64,000 nt of DNA from Pedobacter sp. N36a (GCF_014472395.1 NZ_JACSZW010000004.1:1-64000); one strand, 5' to 3'. Counted from the stretch's first letter, positions 1-8,991 are shown. A program made the numbers and translations. Notes: a model not told the origin generated them from the sequence alone.

Positions 1-85
1 ATGTTGCAATCGATTTTCGATTGTTTCAGTCTTTTTGTTTTTGTTACTAAACTCCGTTTAGTAACCCCCGTTTTTGTTGGGACTG

Positions 86-115
86 CAAAGGTAGAAATCT
101 TTTTGTTATTGTCAA
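86..115 (-). promoter_or_regulatory. Leftward promoter P1 (proximal)
   Basis: On the minus strand the -7 box TACCTTTG (93 to 86) lies 19 nt from a -33 TTG that is part of TTGACA (115 to 110). This matches the Bacteroidetes consensus TTTG-N19-21-TAnnTTTG. A-rich sequence upstream (about 116-140) resembles an UP element. The transcript would leave the window on the left. Confidence 0.7.
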
Positions 116-250
116 GCTTTATTTAAACTTTTTTCTTTTGTCCTTTCTGGTTAGTTAACCGTCAAAACAACCTCTGACATCCTTCTACTGCAATCTTTCA
201 AATTCTTCTCACGATATCCTTCACACTAACCCTTCCTCCGAAGCGGGATG

Positions 251-281
251 CAAAAGTAAGAAAATTTAACGCCCCCACAAA
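251..281 (-). promoter_or_regulatory. Leftward promoter P2 (distal, tandem to P1)
   Basis: The minus strand shows a perfect consensus: -33 TTTG (281 to 278), a 19-nt spacer, and -7 TACTTTTG (258 to 251). It sits about 165 nt upstream of P1 in the same direction. Confidence 0.7.
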
Positions 282-488
282 CAATATCATCCTTATAATT
301 GTATAAATCTCCTAACTGCATGAATTACAGTATTAAAAAAATAACATAGATTTAACACAGGTTAGTAGAATTAGAAAAAGATGTTGCATTTCAACTACCC
401 AGAATAATGTAGCGCTCTATAATAGTATTATAGTATCTATACGATAGCATAAGAACACTCAGCCTACACAGATATAAACAGCCTCTGT

Positions 489-848
489 TTAATATTGCCC
501 CGTAGAAAGCAAAACTAAAGTACAAGCCTCTACTGGCTCTATATTATTCTCTTTCAAAAGAGATTCAAATTCTTCGTTCTCTGTCCCTGGATTAAATATT
601 ACTCTTTTAGGTTTAGTCTGAAGGATATAATCGTAATAGTTATGCTGTATATCCTGTCCTATATATAAAGTAATGGTATCGATATCCTCATGCACCGTTC
701 CGGGCTGTTCAATGGCCACTCCTGCTACTTCTCCTTTTTTAATGCCAACATTAACAAAGGGATGCCCTTTTGCCTTCAACATGTGAGCAGCTTTAAAAGC
801 ATAACGCATAGGATTTGGGGAAGCCCCAATAATTAATGTATTTTTCAT
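489..848 (-). CDS. CoA-binding domain protein (YccU-like)
   Basis: A 119-residue protein that is almost entirely one Rossmann-like CoA-binding domain of the YccU family. The N-terminal strand and loop (residues 5-15, starting LIIGASPNP) form the nucleotide-binding part. The FNPGTENE stretch near residues 85-92 is the conserved second motif, followed by the EACTLVLL strand at the C-terminus. Such proteins bind acyl-CoA or CoA, and their physiological role is generally unknown. It has no signal peptide, so it should be cytoplasmic. It stands alone: the next leftward gene upstream ends 193 nt away. I am confident about the fold and have no specific function to offer. Confidence 0.85.
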   Translation of the reverse strand: MKNTLIIGASPNPMRYAFKAAHMLKAKGHPFVNVGIKKGEVAGVAIEQPGTVHEDIDTITLYIGQDIQHNYYDYILQTKPKRVIFNPGTENEEFESLLKENNIEPVEACTLVLLSTGQY

Positions 849-980
849 AGTTATAAATATTAGGTTTAATATACTGATCGCAACTTAGAAGCAACAATCA
901 GTATTCAAGTATCTTCAGGAATAAAACTGGTTCACTAGTAATCAGGCCAAGCCGCCAGCTATCCAGCTCCATCCATAAGC

Positions 981-996
981 GCTCCTATTCAGGAGC
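981..996. repeat. Short hairpin between two leftward genes
   Basis: GCTCCT and AGGAGC form a 6-bp stem with a 4-nt loop downstream of the FAD oxidoreductase gene. No T-run follows on either strand, so it is at best a weak terminator or an RNA 3' end structure. Confidence 0.3.
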
Positions 997-1041
997 AATC
1001 CTCAGATCGAGATAAACAACAAAACCACAAATCTGTTTCTA

Positions 1042-2583
1042 TTAAGCTAATTTAAGAATCGCATTTGCACAGTTCACCCCATCAATTGCGGCAGAAACAA
1101 TCCCTCCGGCATAGCCAGCACCTTCAGCGCATGGAAATAAACCTGCAACTTGCGGATGCTGAAAAGTCTCTTTATCTCTTGGAATACGAACTGGAGAGGA
1201 ACTTCTGCTTTCCACTCCCACAAGGATAGCTTCATTTGTATAATAACCTTTCATTTTCTTTCCAAAAAGCGGCAACGCATTTCTCAAGCTTGAAGCCACA
1301 AAATCAGGTAAAGTATCTTTTAACATCATACTTTTTGTTCCTGGCAGATAAGAGTTTTTAGGCAAATCAATGGAAACTCTACTCTCTACAAAATCCACCA
1401 TTCTTTGTCCAGGTGCAACAAGATTTCCTCCCCCGAGCTGGAAAGCTGTACGCTCGATTTCTGCCTGAAAGTTCATCATTCTCAATGGATCCGTTCCTTT
1501 TACATCATCCAATGTGATCTGCACCACGGTTCCTGAATTGGCGAATGGATTATTTCTTTTAGAAGGAGACCACCCATTAACCACAATCTCATTGTCGTGG
1601 GTAGCACAAGGGGCAATAATTCCACCTGGGCACATGCAAAAGGAGAAAACACCTCTGCTACCAACCTGTTCCACCAAGCTGTAATAAGCTGGGGGCAGAA
1701 ACTCACTGCGAATATCGCAATGGTATTGAGCAGCATCGATGATGGCCTGAGGATGTTCGATCCTCACACCAAGTGCAAATGGCTTAGCTTCTACAAGAAT
1801 ATTTTTACCGTTTAATAACTCATAAATATCTCGGGCCGAGTGTCCGGTGGCCAAAATAACCGCATCAGCCATCAGTTTCTCTTCTCCGTTGATCACCACA
1901 CCTTTAATTTTTCCAAAATCAATTAAGATGTCAGTTACTTTCTGATCAAAGCGTACCTCACCACCTGCACTAAGGATACGTTCCCTAATAGCAGTTATAA
2001 TCTGAGGCAGTTTATTTGTCCCAATATGTGGACGGGCATCTACTAAAATGTCTTCAGTTGCTCCGTGTTCTACAAATATCTGCAGCACTTTATTGATGTC
2101 GCCACGTTTATTGGATCGGGTATAGAGTTTACCGTCCGAATAGGTTCCTGCACCACCTTCCCCATAACAATAATTGGATTCTGTATTTACAATACCCTCT
2201 TTATTTATTGCCGCCAGATCTCTTCTACGCTGTTTTACATCTTTACCACGTTCTAAAACGATAGGTTTAAACCCATTTTCAATACATTGTAAAGCAGCAA
2301 ACAAACCCGCAGGACCGGCTCCAACAATAATTACAGGCTTTTTATCGCTCACATTTGGGTAGTCTACCTGAAAAACGTCTTTCACAGGCTCTTCATCAAT
2401 AAACACCCTCACTTGCAGGCGATAAATCACCCTTCTTGAGCGTGCATCGATAGATCGTTTTAAAATCTTATATCCTTTAATTCGTGTTTGTTTTATTTCT
2501 AAGGCCTCAGATAAAGCACTTTTTAAGATAGCTTCCTGTTGCACATCTTCAGGAGCCAACGTAATTTCTATTTCTTTTTGCAT
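1042..2583 (-). CDS. FAD-dependent oxidoreductase (COG2509-like)
   Basis: A 513-residue flavoprotein. Residues 1-75 form an N-terminal extension. The dinucleotide-binding motif GAGPAG is at 88-93 and is followed by the ERG acidic end of the second strand near 111-113. A YGEGGAGTYSDGKLYTR block (about 140-156) and a C-terminal FAD-contacting stretch, EGAGYAGGI, near 488-496 are typical of the uncharacterised FAD-dependent dehydrogenase family COG2509. No substrate is known for this family. The protein is soluble, with no signal peptide. A TATATTTG box on the minus strand at 2622-2615 could be its -7 element, though its -33 box is poor. The family call is firm and the reaction is unknown. Confidence 0.85.
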   Translation of the reverse strand: MQKEIEITLAPEDVQQEAILKSALSEALEIKQTRIKGYKILKRSIDARSRRVIYRLQVRVFIDEEPVKDVFQVDYPNVSDKKPVIIVGAGPAGLFAALQCIENGFKPIVLERGKDVKQRRRDLAAINKEGIVNTESNYCYGEGGAGTYSDGKLYTRSNKRGDINKVLQIFVEHGATEDILVDARPHIGTNKLPQIITAIRERILSAGGEVRFDQKVTDILIDFGKIKGVVINGEEKLMADAVILATGHSARDIYELLNGKNILVEAKPFALGVRIEHPQAIIDAAQYHCDIRSEFLPPAYYSLVEQVGSRGVFSFCMCPGGIIAPCATHDNEIVVNGWSPSKRNNPFANSGTVVQITLDDVKGTDPLRMMNFQAEIERTAFQLGGGNLVAPGQRMVDFVESRVSIDLPKNSYLPGTKSMMLKDTLPDFVASSLRNALPLFGKKMKGYYTNEAILVGVESRSSSPVRIPRDKETFQHPQVAGLFPCAEGAGYAGGIVSAAIDGVNCANAILKLA

Positions 2584-2891
2584 AAATATGTCAGGTTTTT
2601 ATCCTGAACCGCTGCAAATATAGGAAATCCTGGGATGATGATAGGAATGCTGGTTAAGCAAAACAGCATAAGTAAGACTTAAAGAATGATCAATTGACTG
2701 ACAGAAATACCATTTAATTGAGAATTACAGGCTGATTCGTCATTTTTGCAAAAACCTGTCATGTTTTTATACTGATTAGTAACAAAGGTACGGAAATTGA
2801 GTTCTAATGTGTAAATTAACAATAGAAAAACAAAAACGAAAAACCTGAACATAACGATAGTTAACGCTCAGGACAATTAAAAACAGAAATT
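2584..2891. promoter_or_regulatory. Divergent intergenic region between FAD oxidoreductase and LemA operon
   Basis: This 308-bp region separates two divergent transcription units. On the minus strand there are two TAnnTTTG boxes: TATATTTG (2622-2615) close to the FAD gene, and TACCTTTG (2790-2783) with a TTTA about 20 nt upstream. On the plus strand I see no good -7 match for the LemA operon. No open reading frame or tRNA is visible. Confidence 0.4.
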
Positions 2892-3473
2892 ATGAAAAAA
2901 ACAGTAGTAGCAATAGTCGGTATTTTAGTTTTATTGGTAGTCGTAAGCGGGTGTGGCTACAATGGATTGGTTAAATTAGATGAAGATGTGAAGGCAAAAT
3001 GGAACCAGGTAGAAACCCAATACCAAAGACGTTCAGATTTAATTCCTAACCTTGTAAATACCGTTAAAGGTGCTGCTAAGTTCGAGCAATCTACTTTAAC
3101 CCAGGTTACAGAAGCACGTGCTAAAGCTACTCAGGTAACTATTGACCCTGATAAATTAACACCAGAAAACATTGAAAAATACCAGGCAGCACAAGGACAG
3201 GTAAGCCAGGCCCTTGGTCGCTTATTAATGGTCACTGAAAACTATCCTGAATTAAAAGCCACAGAACAATTCAGAGATGTATCTGCTGAACTCGCAGGAA
3301 CAGAGAACAGAATTGCTGTAGCGCGTAAAGATTTCAATGAAGCTGTACAAACCTACAACACCAAAGTAAGGTCATTTCCAAATAACCTAACTGCTGGCAT
3401 CTTTGGTTTTAGCCAAAAAGCAGGATTTAAAGCTGATGCTGGCGCAGAAAAAGCACCAAAAGTAGAATTCTAA
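2892..3473 (+). CDS. LemA family lipoprotein
   Basis: A 193-residue LemA-family protein. Residues 3-18 are a hydrophobic export signal ending in the lipobox VVSGC, so Cys21 should be acylated. Immediately after comes the family signature WNQVETQYQRRSDLIPNLV (37-55). The remainder is the helical-bundle domain with long predicted coiled-coil helices. LemA proteins are widespread membrane or periplasmic helical proteins with no settled biochemical role; they often sit beside TPM-domain genes, as here. It is the first gene of a five-gene rightward unit ending with a Nudix hydrolase. An 81-nt gap with a strong hairpin separates it from the next gene. Confidence 0.9.
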   Translation: MKKTVVAIVGILVLLVVVSGCGYNGLVKLDEDVKAKWNQVETQYQRRSDLIPNLVNTVKGAAKFEQSTLTQVTEARAKATQVTIDPDKLTPENIEKYQAAQGQVSQALGRLLMVTENYPELKATEQFRDVSAELAGTENRIAVARKDFNEAVQTYNTKVRSFPNNLTAGIFGFSQKAGFKADAGAEKAPKVEF

Positions 3474-3491
3474 AATACCGTCACAACATTT

Positions 3492-3532
3492 AAGGGTAAT
3501 CTGTGTTTTAGTTAAAAACACAGATTACCCTT
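3492..3532. terminator. 18-bp perfect hairpin between LemA and TPM genes
   Basis: Two perfectly complementary 18-nt arms (3492-3509 and 3515-3532) are separated by a 5-nt loop. The downstream sequence is T-rich but interrupted (TTATCTTTAT). It could be a leaky intrinsic terminator or an RNA-processing and stability element that lowers expression of the downstream genes relative to LemA. Confidence 0.6.
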
Positions 3533-3554
3533 ATCTTTATACAGTTATCCTATT

Positions 3555-4004
3555 ATGGGAATTTTCACAGAACAAGAACAAGAATTAATAGCCAATGCGA
3601 TTTCAGAAGCTGAAAAAGCGACTTCAGGCGAAATCAGAATCGCAGTAGATAAACATTGCGAAGGCGATCCTTTTGAAAAAGCAACTTCCTACTTCGCGAA
3701 ATTAGGCATGGAAAAAACCTCAAGGCACAATGGCGTGCTCATCTACCTTGCTTATATTGACCATAAATTTGCCATCATTGGCGATAGCGGTATCAACAAA
3801 GTAGTACCTCAAGACTTTTGGGAAACTACCAAGGTGGCCATGGGTGCACATTTCTCTGGGGGAAACCTGGTTCAGGGTATTATTGCCGGTATCATGTTAG
3901 CAGGAGAAAAGCTAGCTACTTTTTTTCCTTATGAGGGAGGAGATATCAATGAGCTACCCAATGAAATTATCTTTATGGACCAGTATAAATCCGTAAAGCC
4001 ATGA
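3555..4004 (+). CDS. TPM domain protein, soluble form
   Basis: A 149-residue protein consisting of one TPM (TLP18.3/Psb32/MOLO-1) phosphatase-like domain. The early helix EQELIANAISEAEKATSGEI (residues 8-27) and the DHKFAIIGDSGINKVVP segment (about 70-86) are typical. Unlike the next gene it has no signal peptide and no C-terminal membrane helix, so it is predicted to stay in the cytoplasm or at the inner face of the membrane. Its stop overlaps the next start in an ATGA arrangement, implying translational coupling of two TPM paralogues. Biochemical activity in bacteria is not established. Confidence 0.85.
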   Translation: MGIFTEQEQELIANAISEAEKATSGEIRIAVDKHCEGDPFEKATSYFAKLGMEKTSRHNGVLIYLAYIDHKFAIIGDSGINKVVPQDFWETTKVAMGAHFSGGNLVQGIIAGIMLAGEKLATFFPYEGGDINELPNEIIFMDQYKSVKP

Positions 4005-4774
4005 AAAAATTAATCATAGCTTTCTTATTTATCCTCGTTTCAACTTTAGGTTTTGCCCAGGACTTTCCAGCTAAACCAAATAAATTAGTGAATGACTACA
4101 CAGGAACACTAACTCCTGGTCAGCTCCAACAACTCGAACAAAAGCTCGTAGCCTTTGACGACTCCACTTCTACACAAATTGCCATTGCGATCGTAAAATC
4201 TGTAGGCGACTATGATATTGGTGAATATGCATTAGAACTAGGCAGAAAATGGGGCGTAGGTGGAAAAGGCAAAGACAATGGCATCATGATCGTTGCAGCG
4301 TTGGGAGACCGAAAAATATCTATCCAGACTGGTTATGGCGTGGAAGGAGTACTTCCTGACTTATACGTTCGCAGGATCATAGACAATGACATTAAGCCTT
4401 ATTTTAAAAAAGGCGATTATTTTGGAGGCCTTCAAGCTGGTACCGATGCCATCATCAGTTATACTAAAGGCGAATACAAAAACGACAAACCTAAAGTTGG
4501 AAAAAGTGAAGGTGGAGCAGGCGGCATCATTGTGATTATCATCATTGTTATCGTGGTCATCATAGTTCTTAAAAAAGGCGGCGGCAATGGTGGAGGTGGC
4601 CAGGTTATCGGCAGCCGCGGTGTTGCAGATGCACTTTTCTGGAGCATGTTATTAGGCGGAGGAAGAGGTTCTGGCGGAAGTGGTTTCGGTGGTGGCAGCA
4701 GTAGCGGCGGCGGCGGTTTTGGTGGATTCGGCGGAGGTAGTTTTGGTGGTGGAGGCAGTAGCGGAAGCTGGTAA
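4001..4774 (+). CDS. YgcG-like TPM domain membrane protein, glycine-rich tail
   Basis: A 257-residue exported TPM-domain protein. Residues 1-19 are a signal peptide (cleavage near FA-QD). The TPM domain spans about 25-155, with the conserved GRKWGVGGKGKDNG block at 81-94. A single membrane helix rich in Ile and Val lies at 174-190. The last 65 residues are almost pure glycine and serine. This is the YgcG/BatD-neighbour architecture, in which the domain faces the periplasm and a low-complexity tail follows the anchor. It overlaps the upstream TPM gene by 4 nt. The Gly-rich tail is likely unstructured. Confidence 0.88.
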   Translation: MKKLIIAFLFILVSTLGFAQDFPAKPNKLVNDYTGTLTPGQLQQLEQKLVAFDDSTSTQIAIAIVKSVGDYDIGEYALELGRKWGVGGKGKDNGIMIVAALGDRKISIQTGYGVEGVLPDLYVRRIIDNDIKPYFKKGDYFGGLQAGTDAIISYTKGEYKNDKPKVGKSEGGAGGIIVIIIIVIVVIIVLKKGGGNGGGGQVIGSRGVADALFWSMLLGGGRGSGGSGFGGGSSSGGGGFGGFGGGSFGGGGSSGSW

Positions 4775-4779
4775 ATATT

Positions 4780-5172
4780 ATGCTTAGAAGAGACTTAATG
4801 ACCGCTGAGATTCAAAAACTCGCGCAGGTACTCGCCCGAATTATGGGGCTAAAATTAGAAGGAAAATTAGAAGAAGCTGACGATCTTTTCAAAGAATCTT
4901 TACCTAAGGAATTTGAAATCACCGAAGAGGAGCTGCTATATTATCCTAATGAGGAATTCAACACCTTAATAATTTCTAAAGAATTTCCAGCAGAAAAACT
5001 GGATATGTTCAGCCAATTCCTTTATGCAGACTTAACTTCTTTCCAACAAACAGAAAGGAATAAGCTAATTGCTGAGAAACTACAACTCATTTATCAAATG
5101 CTGGAGGAGCAACACCATATCATCAGTATGACCAACATGGATCGACAAAAAAAGATCCAGCAATACCTTTAA
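4780..5172 (+). CDS. Helical hypothetical protein, DUF6483-like
   Basis: A 130-residue, mostly helical and acidic protein lying 5 nt after the TPM gene and 8 nt before the Nudix gene, clearly within the same transcription unit. The N-terminal part (MTAEIQKLAQVLARIMGLKL, residues 7-26) and the following short repeat-like helices resemble the DUF6483 family, whose members begin with the same kind of IEEMxxxLARI pattern. That resemblance is from memory, so it is a tentative assignment. It has no signal peptide and no catalytic motif that I recognise. Confidence 0.6.
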   Translation: MLRRDLMTAEIQKLAQVLARIMGLKLEGKLEEADDLFKESLPKEFEITEEELLYYPNEEFNTLIISKEFPAEKLDMFSQFLYADLTSFQQTERNKLIAEKLQLIYQMLEEQHHIISMTNMDRQKKIQQYL

Positions 5173-5180
5173 TCCCTAAC

Positions 5181-5732
5181 ATGGAAATATTAAAATGGCA
5201 AAAGATTTCATCAAGATACCTGGTGAAAGAACGATGGGCAACTTTACGCGTAGATACCTGTAAGCTCCAAAATGGAACTACAAAAGATGATTATTACGTA
5301 TTAGAATATCCAAATTGGGTGAATGCAGTGGCATTAACAGAAGACAATGAGATCATCATGGTGCGTCAATACCGTCATGGTGCAGATATTATTTCATTGG
5401 AAATCCCAGGCGGGGTGATTGATGGAGATGAAAAGCCAGAAGATGCAGTAAAAAGAGAATTACTGGAAGAAACTGGTTATAGCTTTAAAACGATCAGCCA
5501 TCTGGCTACACTTTATCCGAATCCCGCGACCTCAGATAATGTCACTTTTACCTACCTTCTTACAGGAGGTATTCAAACACAGGAACAGCATTTAGATGAA
5601 CATGAAATCCTGACGGTAGAAAAATACAGCATTCCAGCAGTTAAACAACTCTTAATGGACAATCAAATTGCCCAATCTCTACATGCTTCTGCCCTATTTT
5701 ATGGACTGATGAAGCTGGAAGCGATCAAATAA
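5181..5732 (+). CDS. Nudix hydrolase, ADP-ribose pyrophosphatase-like
   Basis: A 183-residue Nudix enzyme. The full Nudix box G-x5-E-x7-REL-x-EE-x-GY is at residues 78-100, with Glu93, Glu96 and Glu97 as metal ligands. The N-terminal strands with VRQYRHG (61-67) are typical of ADP-ribose and nucleoside-diphosphate-sugar pyrophosphatases, which cleave ADP-ribose to AMP and ribose 5-phosphate. The substrate cannot be fixed from sequence alone. It is the last gene of the LemA/TPM unit and is followed by a strong bidirectional terminator facing dnaA. Confidence 0.9.
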   Translation: MEILKWQKISSRYLVKERWATLRVDTCKLQNGTTKDDYYVLEYPNWVNAVALTEDNEIIMVRQYRHGADIISLEIPGGVIDGDEKPEDAVKRELLEETGYSFKTISHLATLYPNPATSDNVTFTYLLTGGIQTQEQHLDEHEILTVEKYSIPAVKQLLMDNQIAQSLHASALFYGLMKLEAIK

Positions 5733-5751
5733 GTGAAATTTATCCTTTAAT

Positions 5752-5795
5752 AAAAAAGTGCTGCTGAAGTTTAAAAACTTTAGCAGCACTTTTTT
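5752..5795. terminator. Bidirectional terminator between Nudix gene and dnaA
   Basis: Two 21-nt arms (5752-5772 and 5775-5795) pair with one G-T mismatch. An A-run begins the left arm and a T-run ends the right arm, so it can act as an intrinsic terminator for both convergent genes. Confidence 0.85.
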
Positions 5796-5816
5796 ATTGT
5801 AAACCACCCAAAAATA

Positions 5817-7247
5817 CTAGGTCATTTTTAATTTCTTTTGAATATCATGTACATAGCCTTTGAATTTTTTGTCAGTATCAATCAGATCTTCTACTGTCTG
5901 ACAAGCATAAATCACTGTTGAGTGATCCCTGCCGCCAAAAAATGCACCGATAGTTTTTAGAGAAGACTTCGTATGACTCTTAGACAAATACATGGAAATC
6001 TGCCTGGCCTGAACAATTTCTCGTTTTCTTGTAGGAGATTTCACCATATCAACCGGAACTTCAAAATACTCACAAACTAATTTCTGAATATATTCCATGG
6101 AAATCTCTTTTGAAGTGTTCTTGATGAAGTTCTTCAACATCTGCTTCGCAAGATTCAGGTCAATATCTTTTTTGTTTAAGGTCGACTGTGCTAAAAGCGA
6201 AACCATTGCACCTTCCAGCTCACGTACATTATTATCAATATTGTGCGCTACATATTCAACAACTTCATTAGGCAGTTCAATACCATCGGCATACATCTTC
6301 TTTCTCAGAATCGCAATTCTGGTTTCGAGATCTGGAATCTGAAGGTCTGCCGATAATCCCCATTTAAAACGACTCAGTAACCGCTCTTCTAACCCAGCCA
6401 GATCTTTAGGCGCTTTATCAGAAGAAAGGATCACTTGTTTTCCAGACTGATGTAGATGATTGAAAATATGAAAGAATATATCTTGAGTTTTTTCCTTTCC
6501 AGCAAAATTATGTACATCATCCATGATAATCACATCCATTGCCTGGTAGAAATTCACAAAATCATTAATCGTGTTATTTTTTAACGAATCAACAAACTGC
6601 TGACAAAATTTTTCACAAGAAACATAAATGACTAATTTATCAGGCAGGTTTCGTTTGATCTCATTGCCAATCGCCTGAGCAAGATGCGTTTTACCCAATC
6701 CTACTCCTCCATAAATCATTAAAGGATTAAAGGAAGTTCCACCTGGTTTAGCGGCAACCGCGTAACCTGCCGAACGAGCCAAACGATTACAATCGCCTTC
6801 AATGTAATTATCGAAAGTATAATTCGAATTCAATTGAGGATCTACTGTCAGTTTCTTTAATCCAGGTATGATAAATGGATTCCTGATGTCTTTATTGATA
6901 GAAACTGGAATAGGCATCGTTTGAAACTTCGCTTCCGCCCCATTGCCATTGCTTGGCATATTCGTAGTATAAGGAGAACCGCTTTTAGAAGACTTGTCTA
7001 CCACAATATTATATTCCAGTCTACCGTCGTCACCAAGCTGCTTCTTGACCGTCTTTCGCAGCAGTCCGACATAGTGTTCTTCCAGCCATTCATAAAAGAA
7101 TAAACTCGGTACTTGTATTGTTAAAACATTGCCATCCAACTTGAGAGCGGATATTGGCTCGAACCAGGTTTTAAAACTCTGGCCGGGTATGTTATCCTTT
7201 ATAATTTGGAGACAGCTTTTCCATACTTCGGTACAAGTTTTTTCCAT
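5817..7247 (-). CDS. dnaA: Chromosomal replication initiator DnaA
   Basis: A 476-residue DnaA with all four domains. Domain I lies at about 1-85, followed by a short linker rich in Ser and Asn (86-110). The AAA+ domain carries Walker A GGVGLGKT at 180-187 and Walker B IIMDD at 240-244. The C-terminal DNA-binding domain bears the signature GRDHSTV near 439-445, which reads DnaA boxes. It binds oriC and opens the duplex, and it also represses its own gene. The 194-bp upstream region contains one perfect and one near-perfect DnaA box, so autoregulation or origin function is likely there. The length is normal for the family. Confidence 0.98.
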   Translation of the reverse strand: MEKTCTEVWKSCLQIIKDNIPGQSFKTWFEPISALKLDGNVLTIQVPSLFFYEWLEEHYVGLLRKTVKKQLGDDGRLEYNIVVDKSSKSGSPYTTNMPSNGNGAEAKFQTMPIPVSINKDIRNPFIIPGLKKLTVDPQLNSNYTFDNYIEGDCNRLARSAGYAVAAKPGGTSFNPLMIYGGVGLGKTHLAQAIGNEIKRNLPDKLVIYVSCEKFCQQFVDSLKNNTINDFVNFYQAMDVIIMDDVHNFAGKEKTQDIFFHIFNHLHQSGKQVILSSDKAPKDLAGLEERLLSRFKWGLSADLQIPDLETRIAILRKKMYADGIELPNEVVEYVAHNIDNNVRELEGAMVSLLAQSTLNKKDIDLNLAKQMLKNFIKNTSKEISMEYIQKLVCEYFEVPVDMVKSPTRKREIVQARQISMYLSKSHTKSSLKTIGAFFGGRDHSTVIYACQTVEDLIDTDKKFKGYVHDIQKKLKMT

Positions 7248-7441
7248 TTTTATGACACAATTAGTTGGTTAACAGAGACGATATAGGCACATTGATAATG
7301 CCCTTTCGAGATATCGAATATTCAAAAAATTATCAACAAAAAAAACTAAATTTTAATATATTCAGTAAGCACTTAAATAGCAGAGGATTAGCATACTTAA
7401 CCTGAATTTATTATGTGGATAACTATTTTTTAACATACCCT
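7248..7441. promoter_or_regulatory. dnaA upstream region with DnaA boxes; candidate oriC or autoregulatory site
   Basis: This 194-bp AT-rich region contains a perfect DnaA box (TTATCCACA on the minus strand, 7422-7414) and a one-mismatch box (TTATCAACA on the plus strand, 7330-7338). Between them runs an A/T-rich stretch (about 7338-7370) that could be an unwinding element. Two boxes are few for a full origin, so autoregulation of dnaA is the safer reading. I see no good TAnnTTTG promoter here. Confidence 0.5.
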
Positions 7442-8989
7442 TTAGTATTCACCAAAAACACTACGCATCACATCAGAAACCTCTCCGAGTGTCGCATACG
7501 CCTCTACTGCCACCAGAATAAAAGGCATTAAGTTCTCTGTTCCTTTTGCAGCGCGTAATAAATCGTTTAAAGCTTTTTCCACAGCTGCTGAATCTCGCTC
7601 AGATTTCAACTTATTTAGCTTGTCTGTCTGAATGGTTCTTATGGATTCATCAATAGTAAACACCTCATTGATTCCTTCTTTTTCCTGAGTAAACTTATTG
7701 ACACCAACAATGACCCTGCTGCCATCTTCAATTTCTAATTGGTATTGGTAAGCGGCATTGCCGATTTCATTCTGGATATATCCATTTTCTATGGCATTTA
7801 CGGATCCGCCCATGGCATCAATTTTATCAATATAAAGCTGTGCGGTAGCTTCAATTTCATCTGTTAGGTTTTCCACAAAAAAAGAACCGGCTAAAGGATC
7901 TACTGTATCTGTGATTCCACTTTCAAAGGCAATGACCTGTTGCGTCCGCAGGGCGATTTTAGCTGCTGCTTCGGTGGGCAGTGAAAGCGCCTCATCGTAA
8001 CCATTTGTATGTAAAGACTGTGTACCGCCCAACACCGCTGCCATGGCCTGACTAGTCACTCTGACCACGTTATTTAAAGGCTGTTGTGCTGTTAGCGTAG
8101 AACCGCCGGTTTGGGTATGAAAACGCAGCATCTGTGCTTTTTCATCTGTAGCTCCTAAATCCTTAGTGATTTTGGCCCACATCCGTCTGGCTGCACGGAA
8201 CTTCGCAATCTCTTCAAAGAAATTATTGTGACAATTAAAGAAAAAAGAAAGGCGTTTGGCAAAGACATTAATGTCCAGCCCTTTTTCCAAAGCAGCATTT
8301 AGATAAGCTTTACCATTTGCCAAGGTAAAAGCCAGTTCCTGCACCGCTGTAGATCCTGCCTCCCGAATATGGTATCCTGAAATAGAGATCGTATTCCATT
8401 TTGGCACCTCTTTACTGCAGTATTCAAAGATATCCGTAATGATTCGCATAGAGGATTTAGGGGGATAGATATAAGTGCCCCTTGCCGCATATTCCTTTAA
8501 AATATCGTTCTGTATCGTTCCGGAAATCTGTCTGATATCGGCACCTTGCTTTTTTGCCAGGGCGATATACATCGCCAGCAGAATAGACGCCGTGGCATTG
8601 ATCGTCATGGAGGTGGTAATCTTTTGAAGTTCGATTCCATCAAATAAGATTTCAATGTCTTTCAAAGAGTCTATTGCTACCCCTACTTTTCCGACTTCCC
8701 CTTCAGACATTTCATGATCTGAATCATATCCAATCTGAGTAGGCAGGTCGAATGCAACGGACAATCCCATTGTTCCCTGTTTCAACAGGTAGTGGTAGCG
8801 TTTATTCGATTCTTCAGCAGTAGAAAATCCAGCGTACTGGCGCATGGTCCAAAGACGGCCCCGATACATATCCTTTTGAATTCCTCTGGTATAAGGAAAT
8901 TCTCCAGGCAATTCCGTCATGGGTCTGGCGCTGGTATATAATTCTTTGATTGCTATACCTGAAGTGGTCGTAATCTTCTTCTCTTCCAT
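7442..8989 (-). CDS. Methylmalonyl-CoA mutase-type acyl-CoA mutase, large subunit
   Basis: A 515-residue adenosylcobalamin-dependent acyl-CoA mutase catalytic (TIM-barrel) subunit. Family blocks include [16 protein letters not shown] (47-62), [13 protein letters not shown] (80-92) and SISGYH with His187. The tyrosine and arginine corresponding, by motif context, to the methylmalonyl-CoA-specific pair of the well-studied mutase appear as Tyr42 and Arg162, which favours methylmalonyl/succinyl-CoA over isobutyryl-CoA. The C-terminal B12-binding domain (DxHxxG) is absent, so a separate small subunit must exist elsewhere; none is seen in this window. It lies 2 nt downstream of the DUF7935-type gene and is surely co-transcribed with it. 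Confidence 0.88.
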   Translation of the reverse strand: MEEKKITTTSGIAIKELYTSARPMTELPGEFPYTRGIQKDMYRGRLWTMRQYAGFSTAEESNKRYHYLLKQGTMGLSVAFDLPTQIGYDSDHEMSEGEVGKVGVAIDSLKDIEILFDGIELQKITTSMTINATASILLAMYIALAKKQGADIRQISGTIQNDILKEYAARGTYIYPPKSSMRIITDIFEYCSKEVPKWNTISISGYHIREAGSTAVQELAFTLANGKAYLNAALEKGLDINVFAKRLSFFFNCHNNFFEEIAKFRAARRMWAKITKDLGATDEKAQMLRFHTQTGGSTLTAQQPLNNVVRVTSQAMAAVLGGTQSLHTNGYDEALSLPTEAAAKIALRTQQVIAFESGITDTVDPLAGSFFVENLTDEIEATAQLYIDKIDAMGGSVNAIENGYIQNEIGNAAYQYQLEIEDGSRVIVGVNKFTQEKEGINEVFTIDESIRTIQTDKLNKLKSERDSAAVEKALNDLLRAAKGTENLMPFILVAVEAYATLGEVSDVMRSVFGEY

Positions 8990-8991
8990 AA

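Larger units (their letters stand above)
1..488. other. Gene-free left edge with leftward promoters and hairpins
   Basis: No credible coding sequence is visible in this stretch. It holds two Bacteroidetes-type promoters reading leftward (listed separately) and, in the transcribed leader, two perfect inverted repeats: 10-bp arms at 43-52 and 56-65 with a 3-nt loop, and 7-bp arms at 7-13 and 17-23. The rest is AT-rich. The driven gene lies beyond the left edge. An rRNA or tRNA operon would fit two strong tandem promoters with a structured leader, but this is an inference. Confidence 0.6.

Noticed and set aside
4459..4774. Repetitive glycine-codon DNA as a possible repeat element
   Set aside because: It is explained by the Gly-rich tail of the TPM protein.
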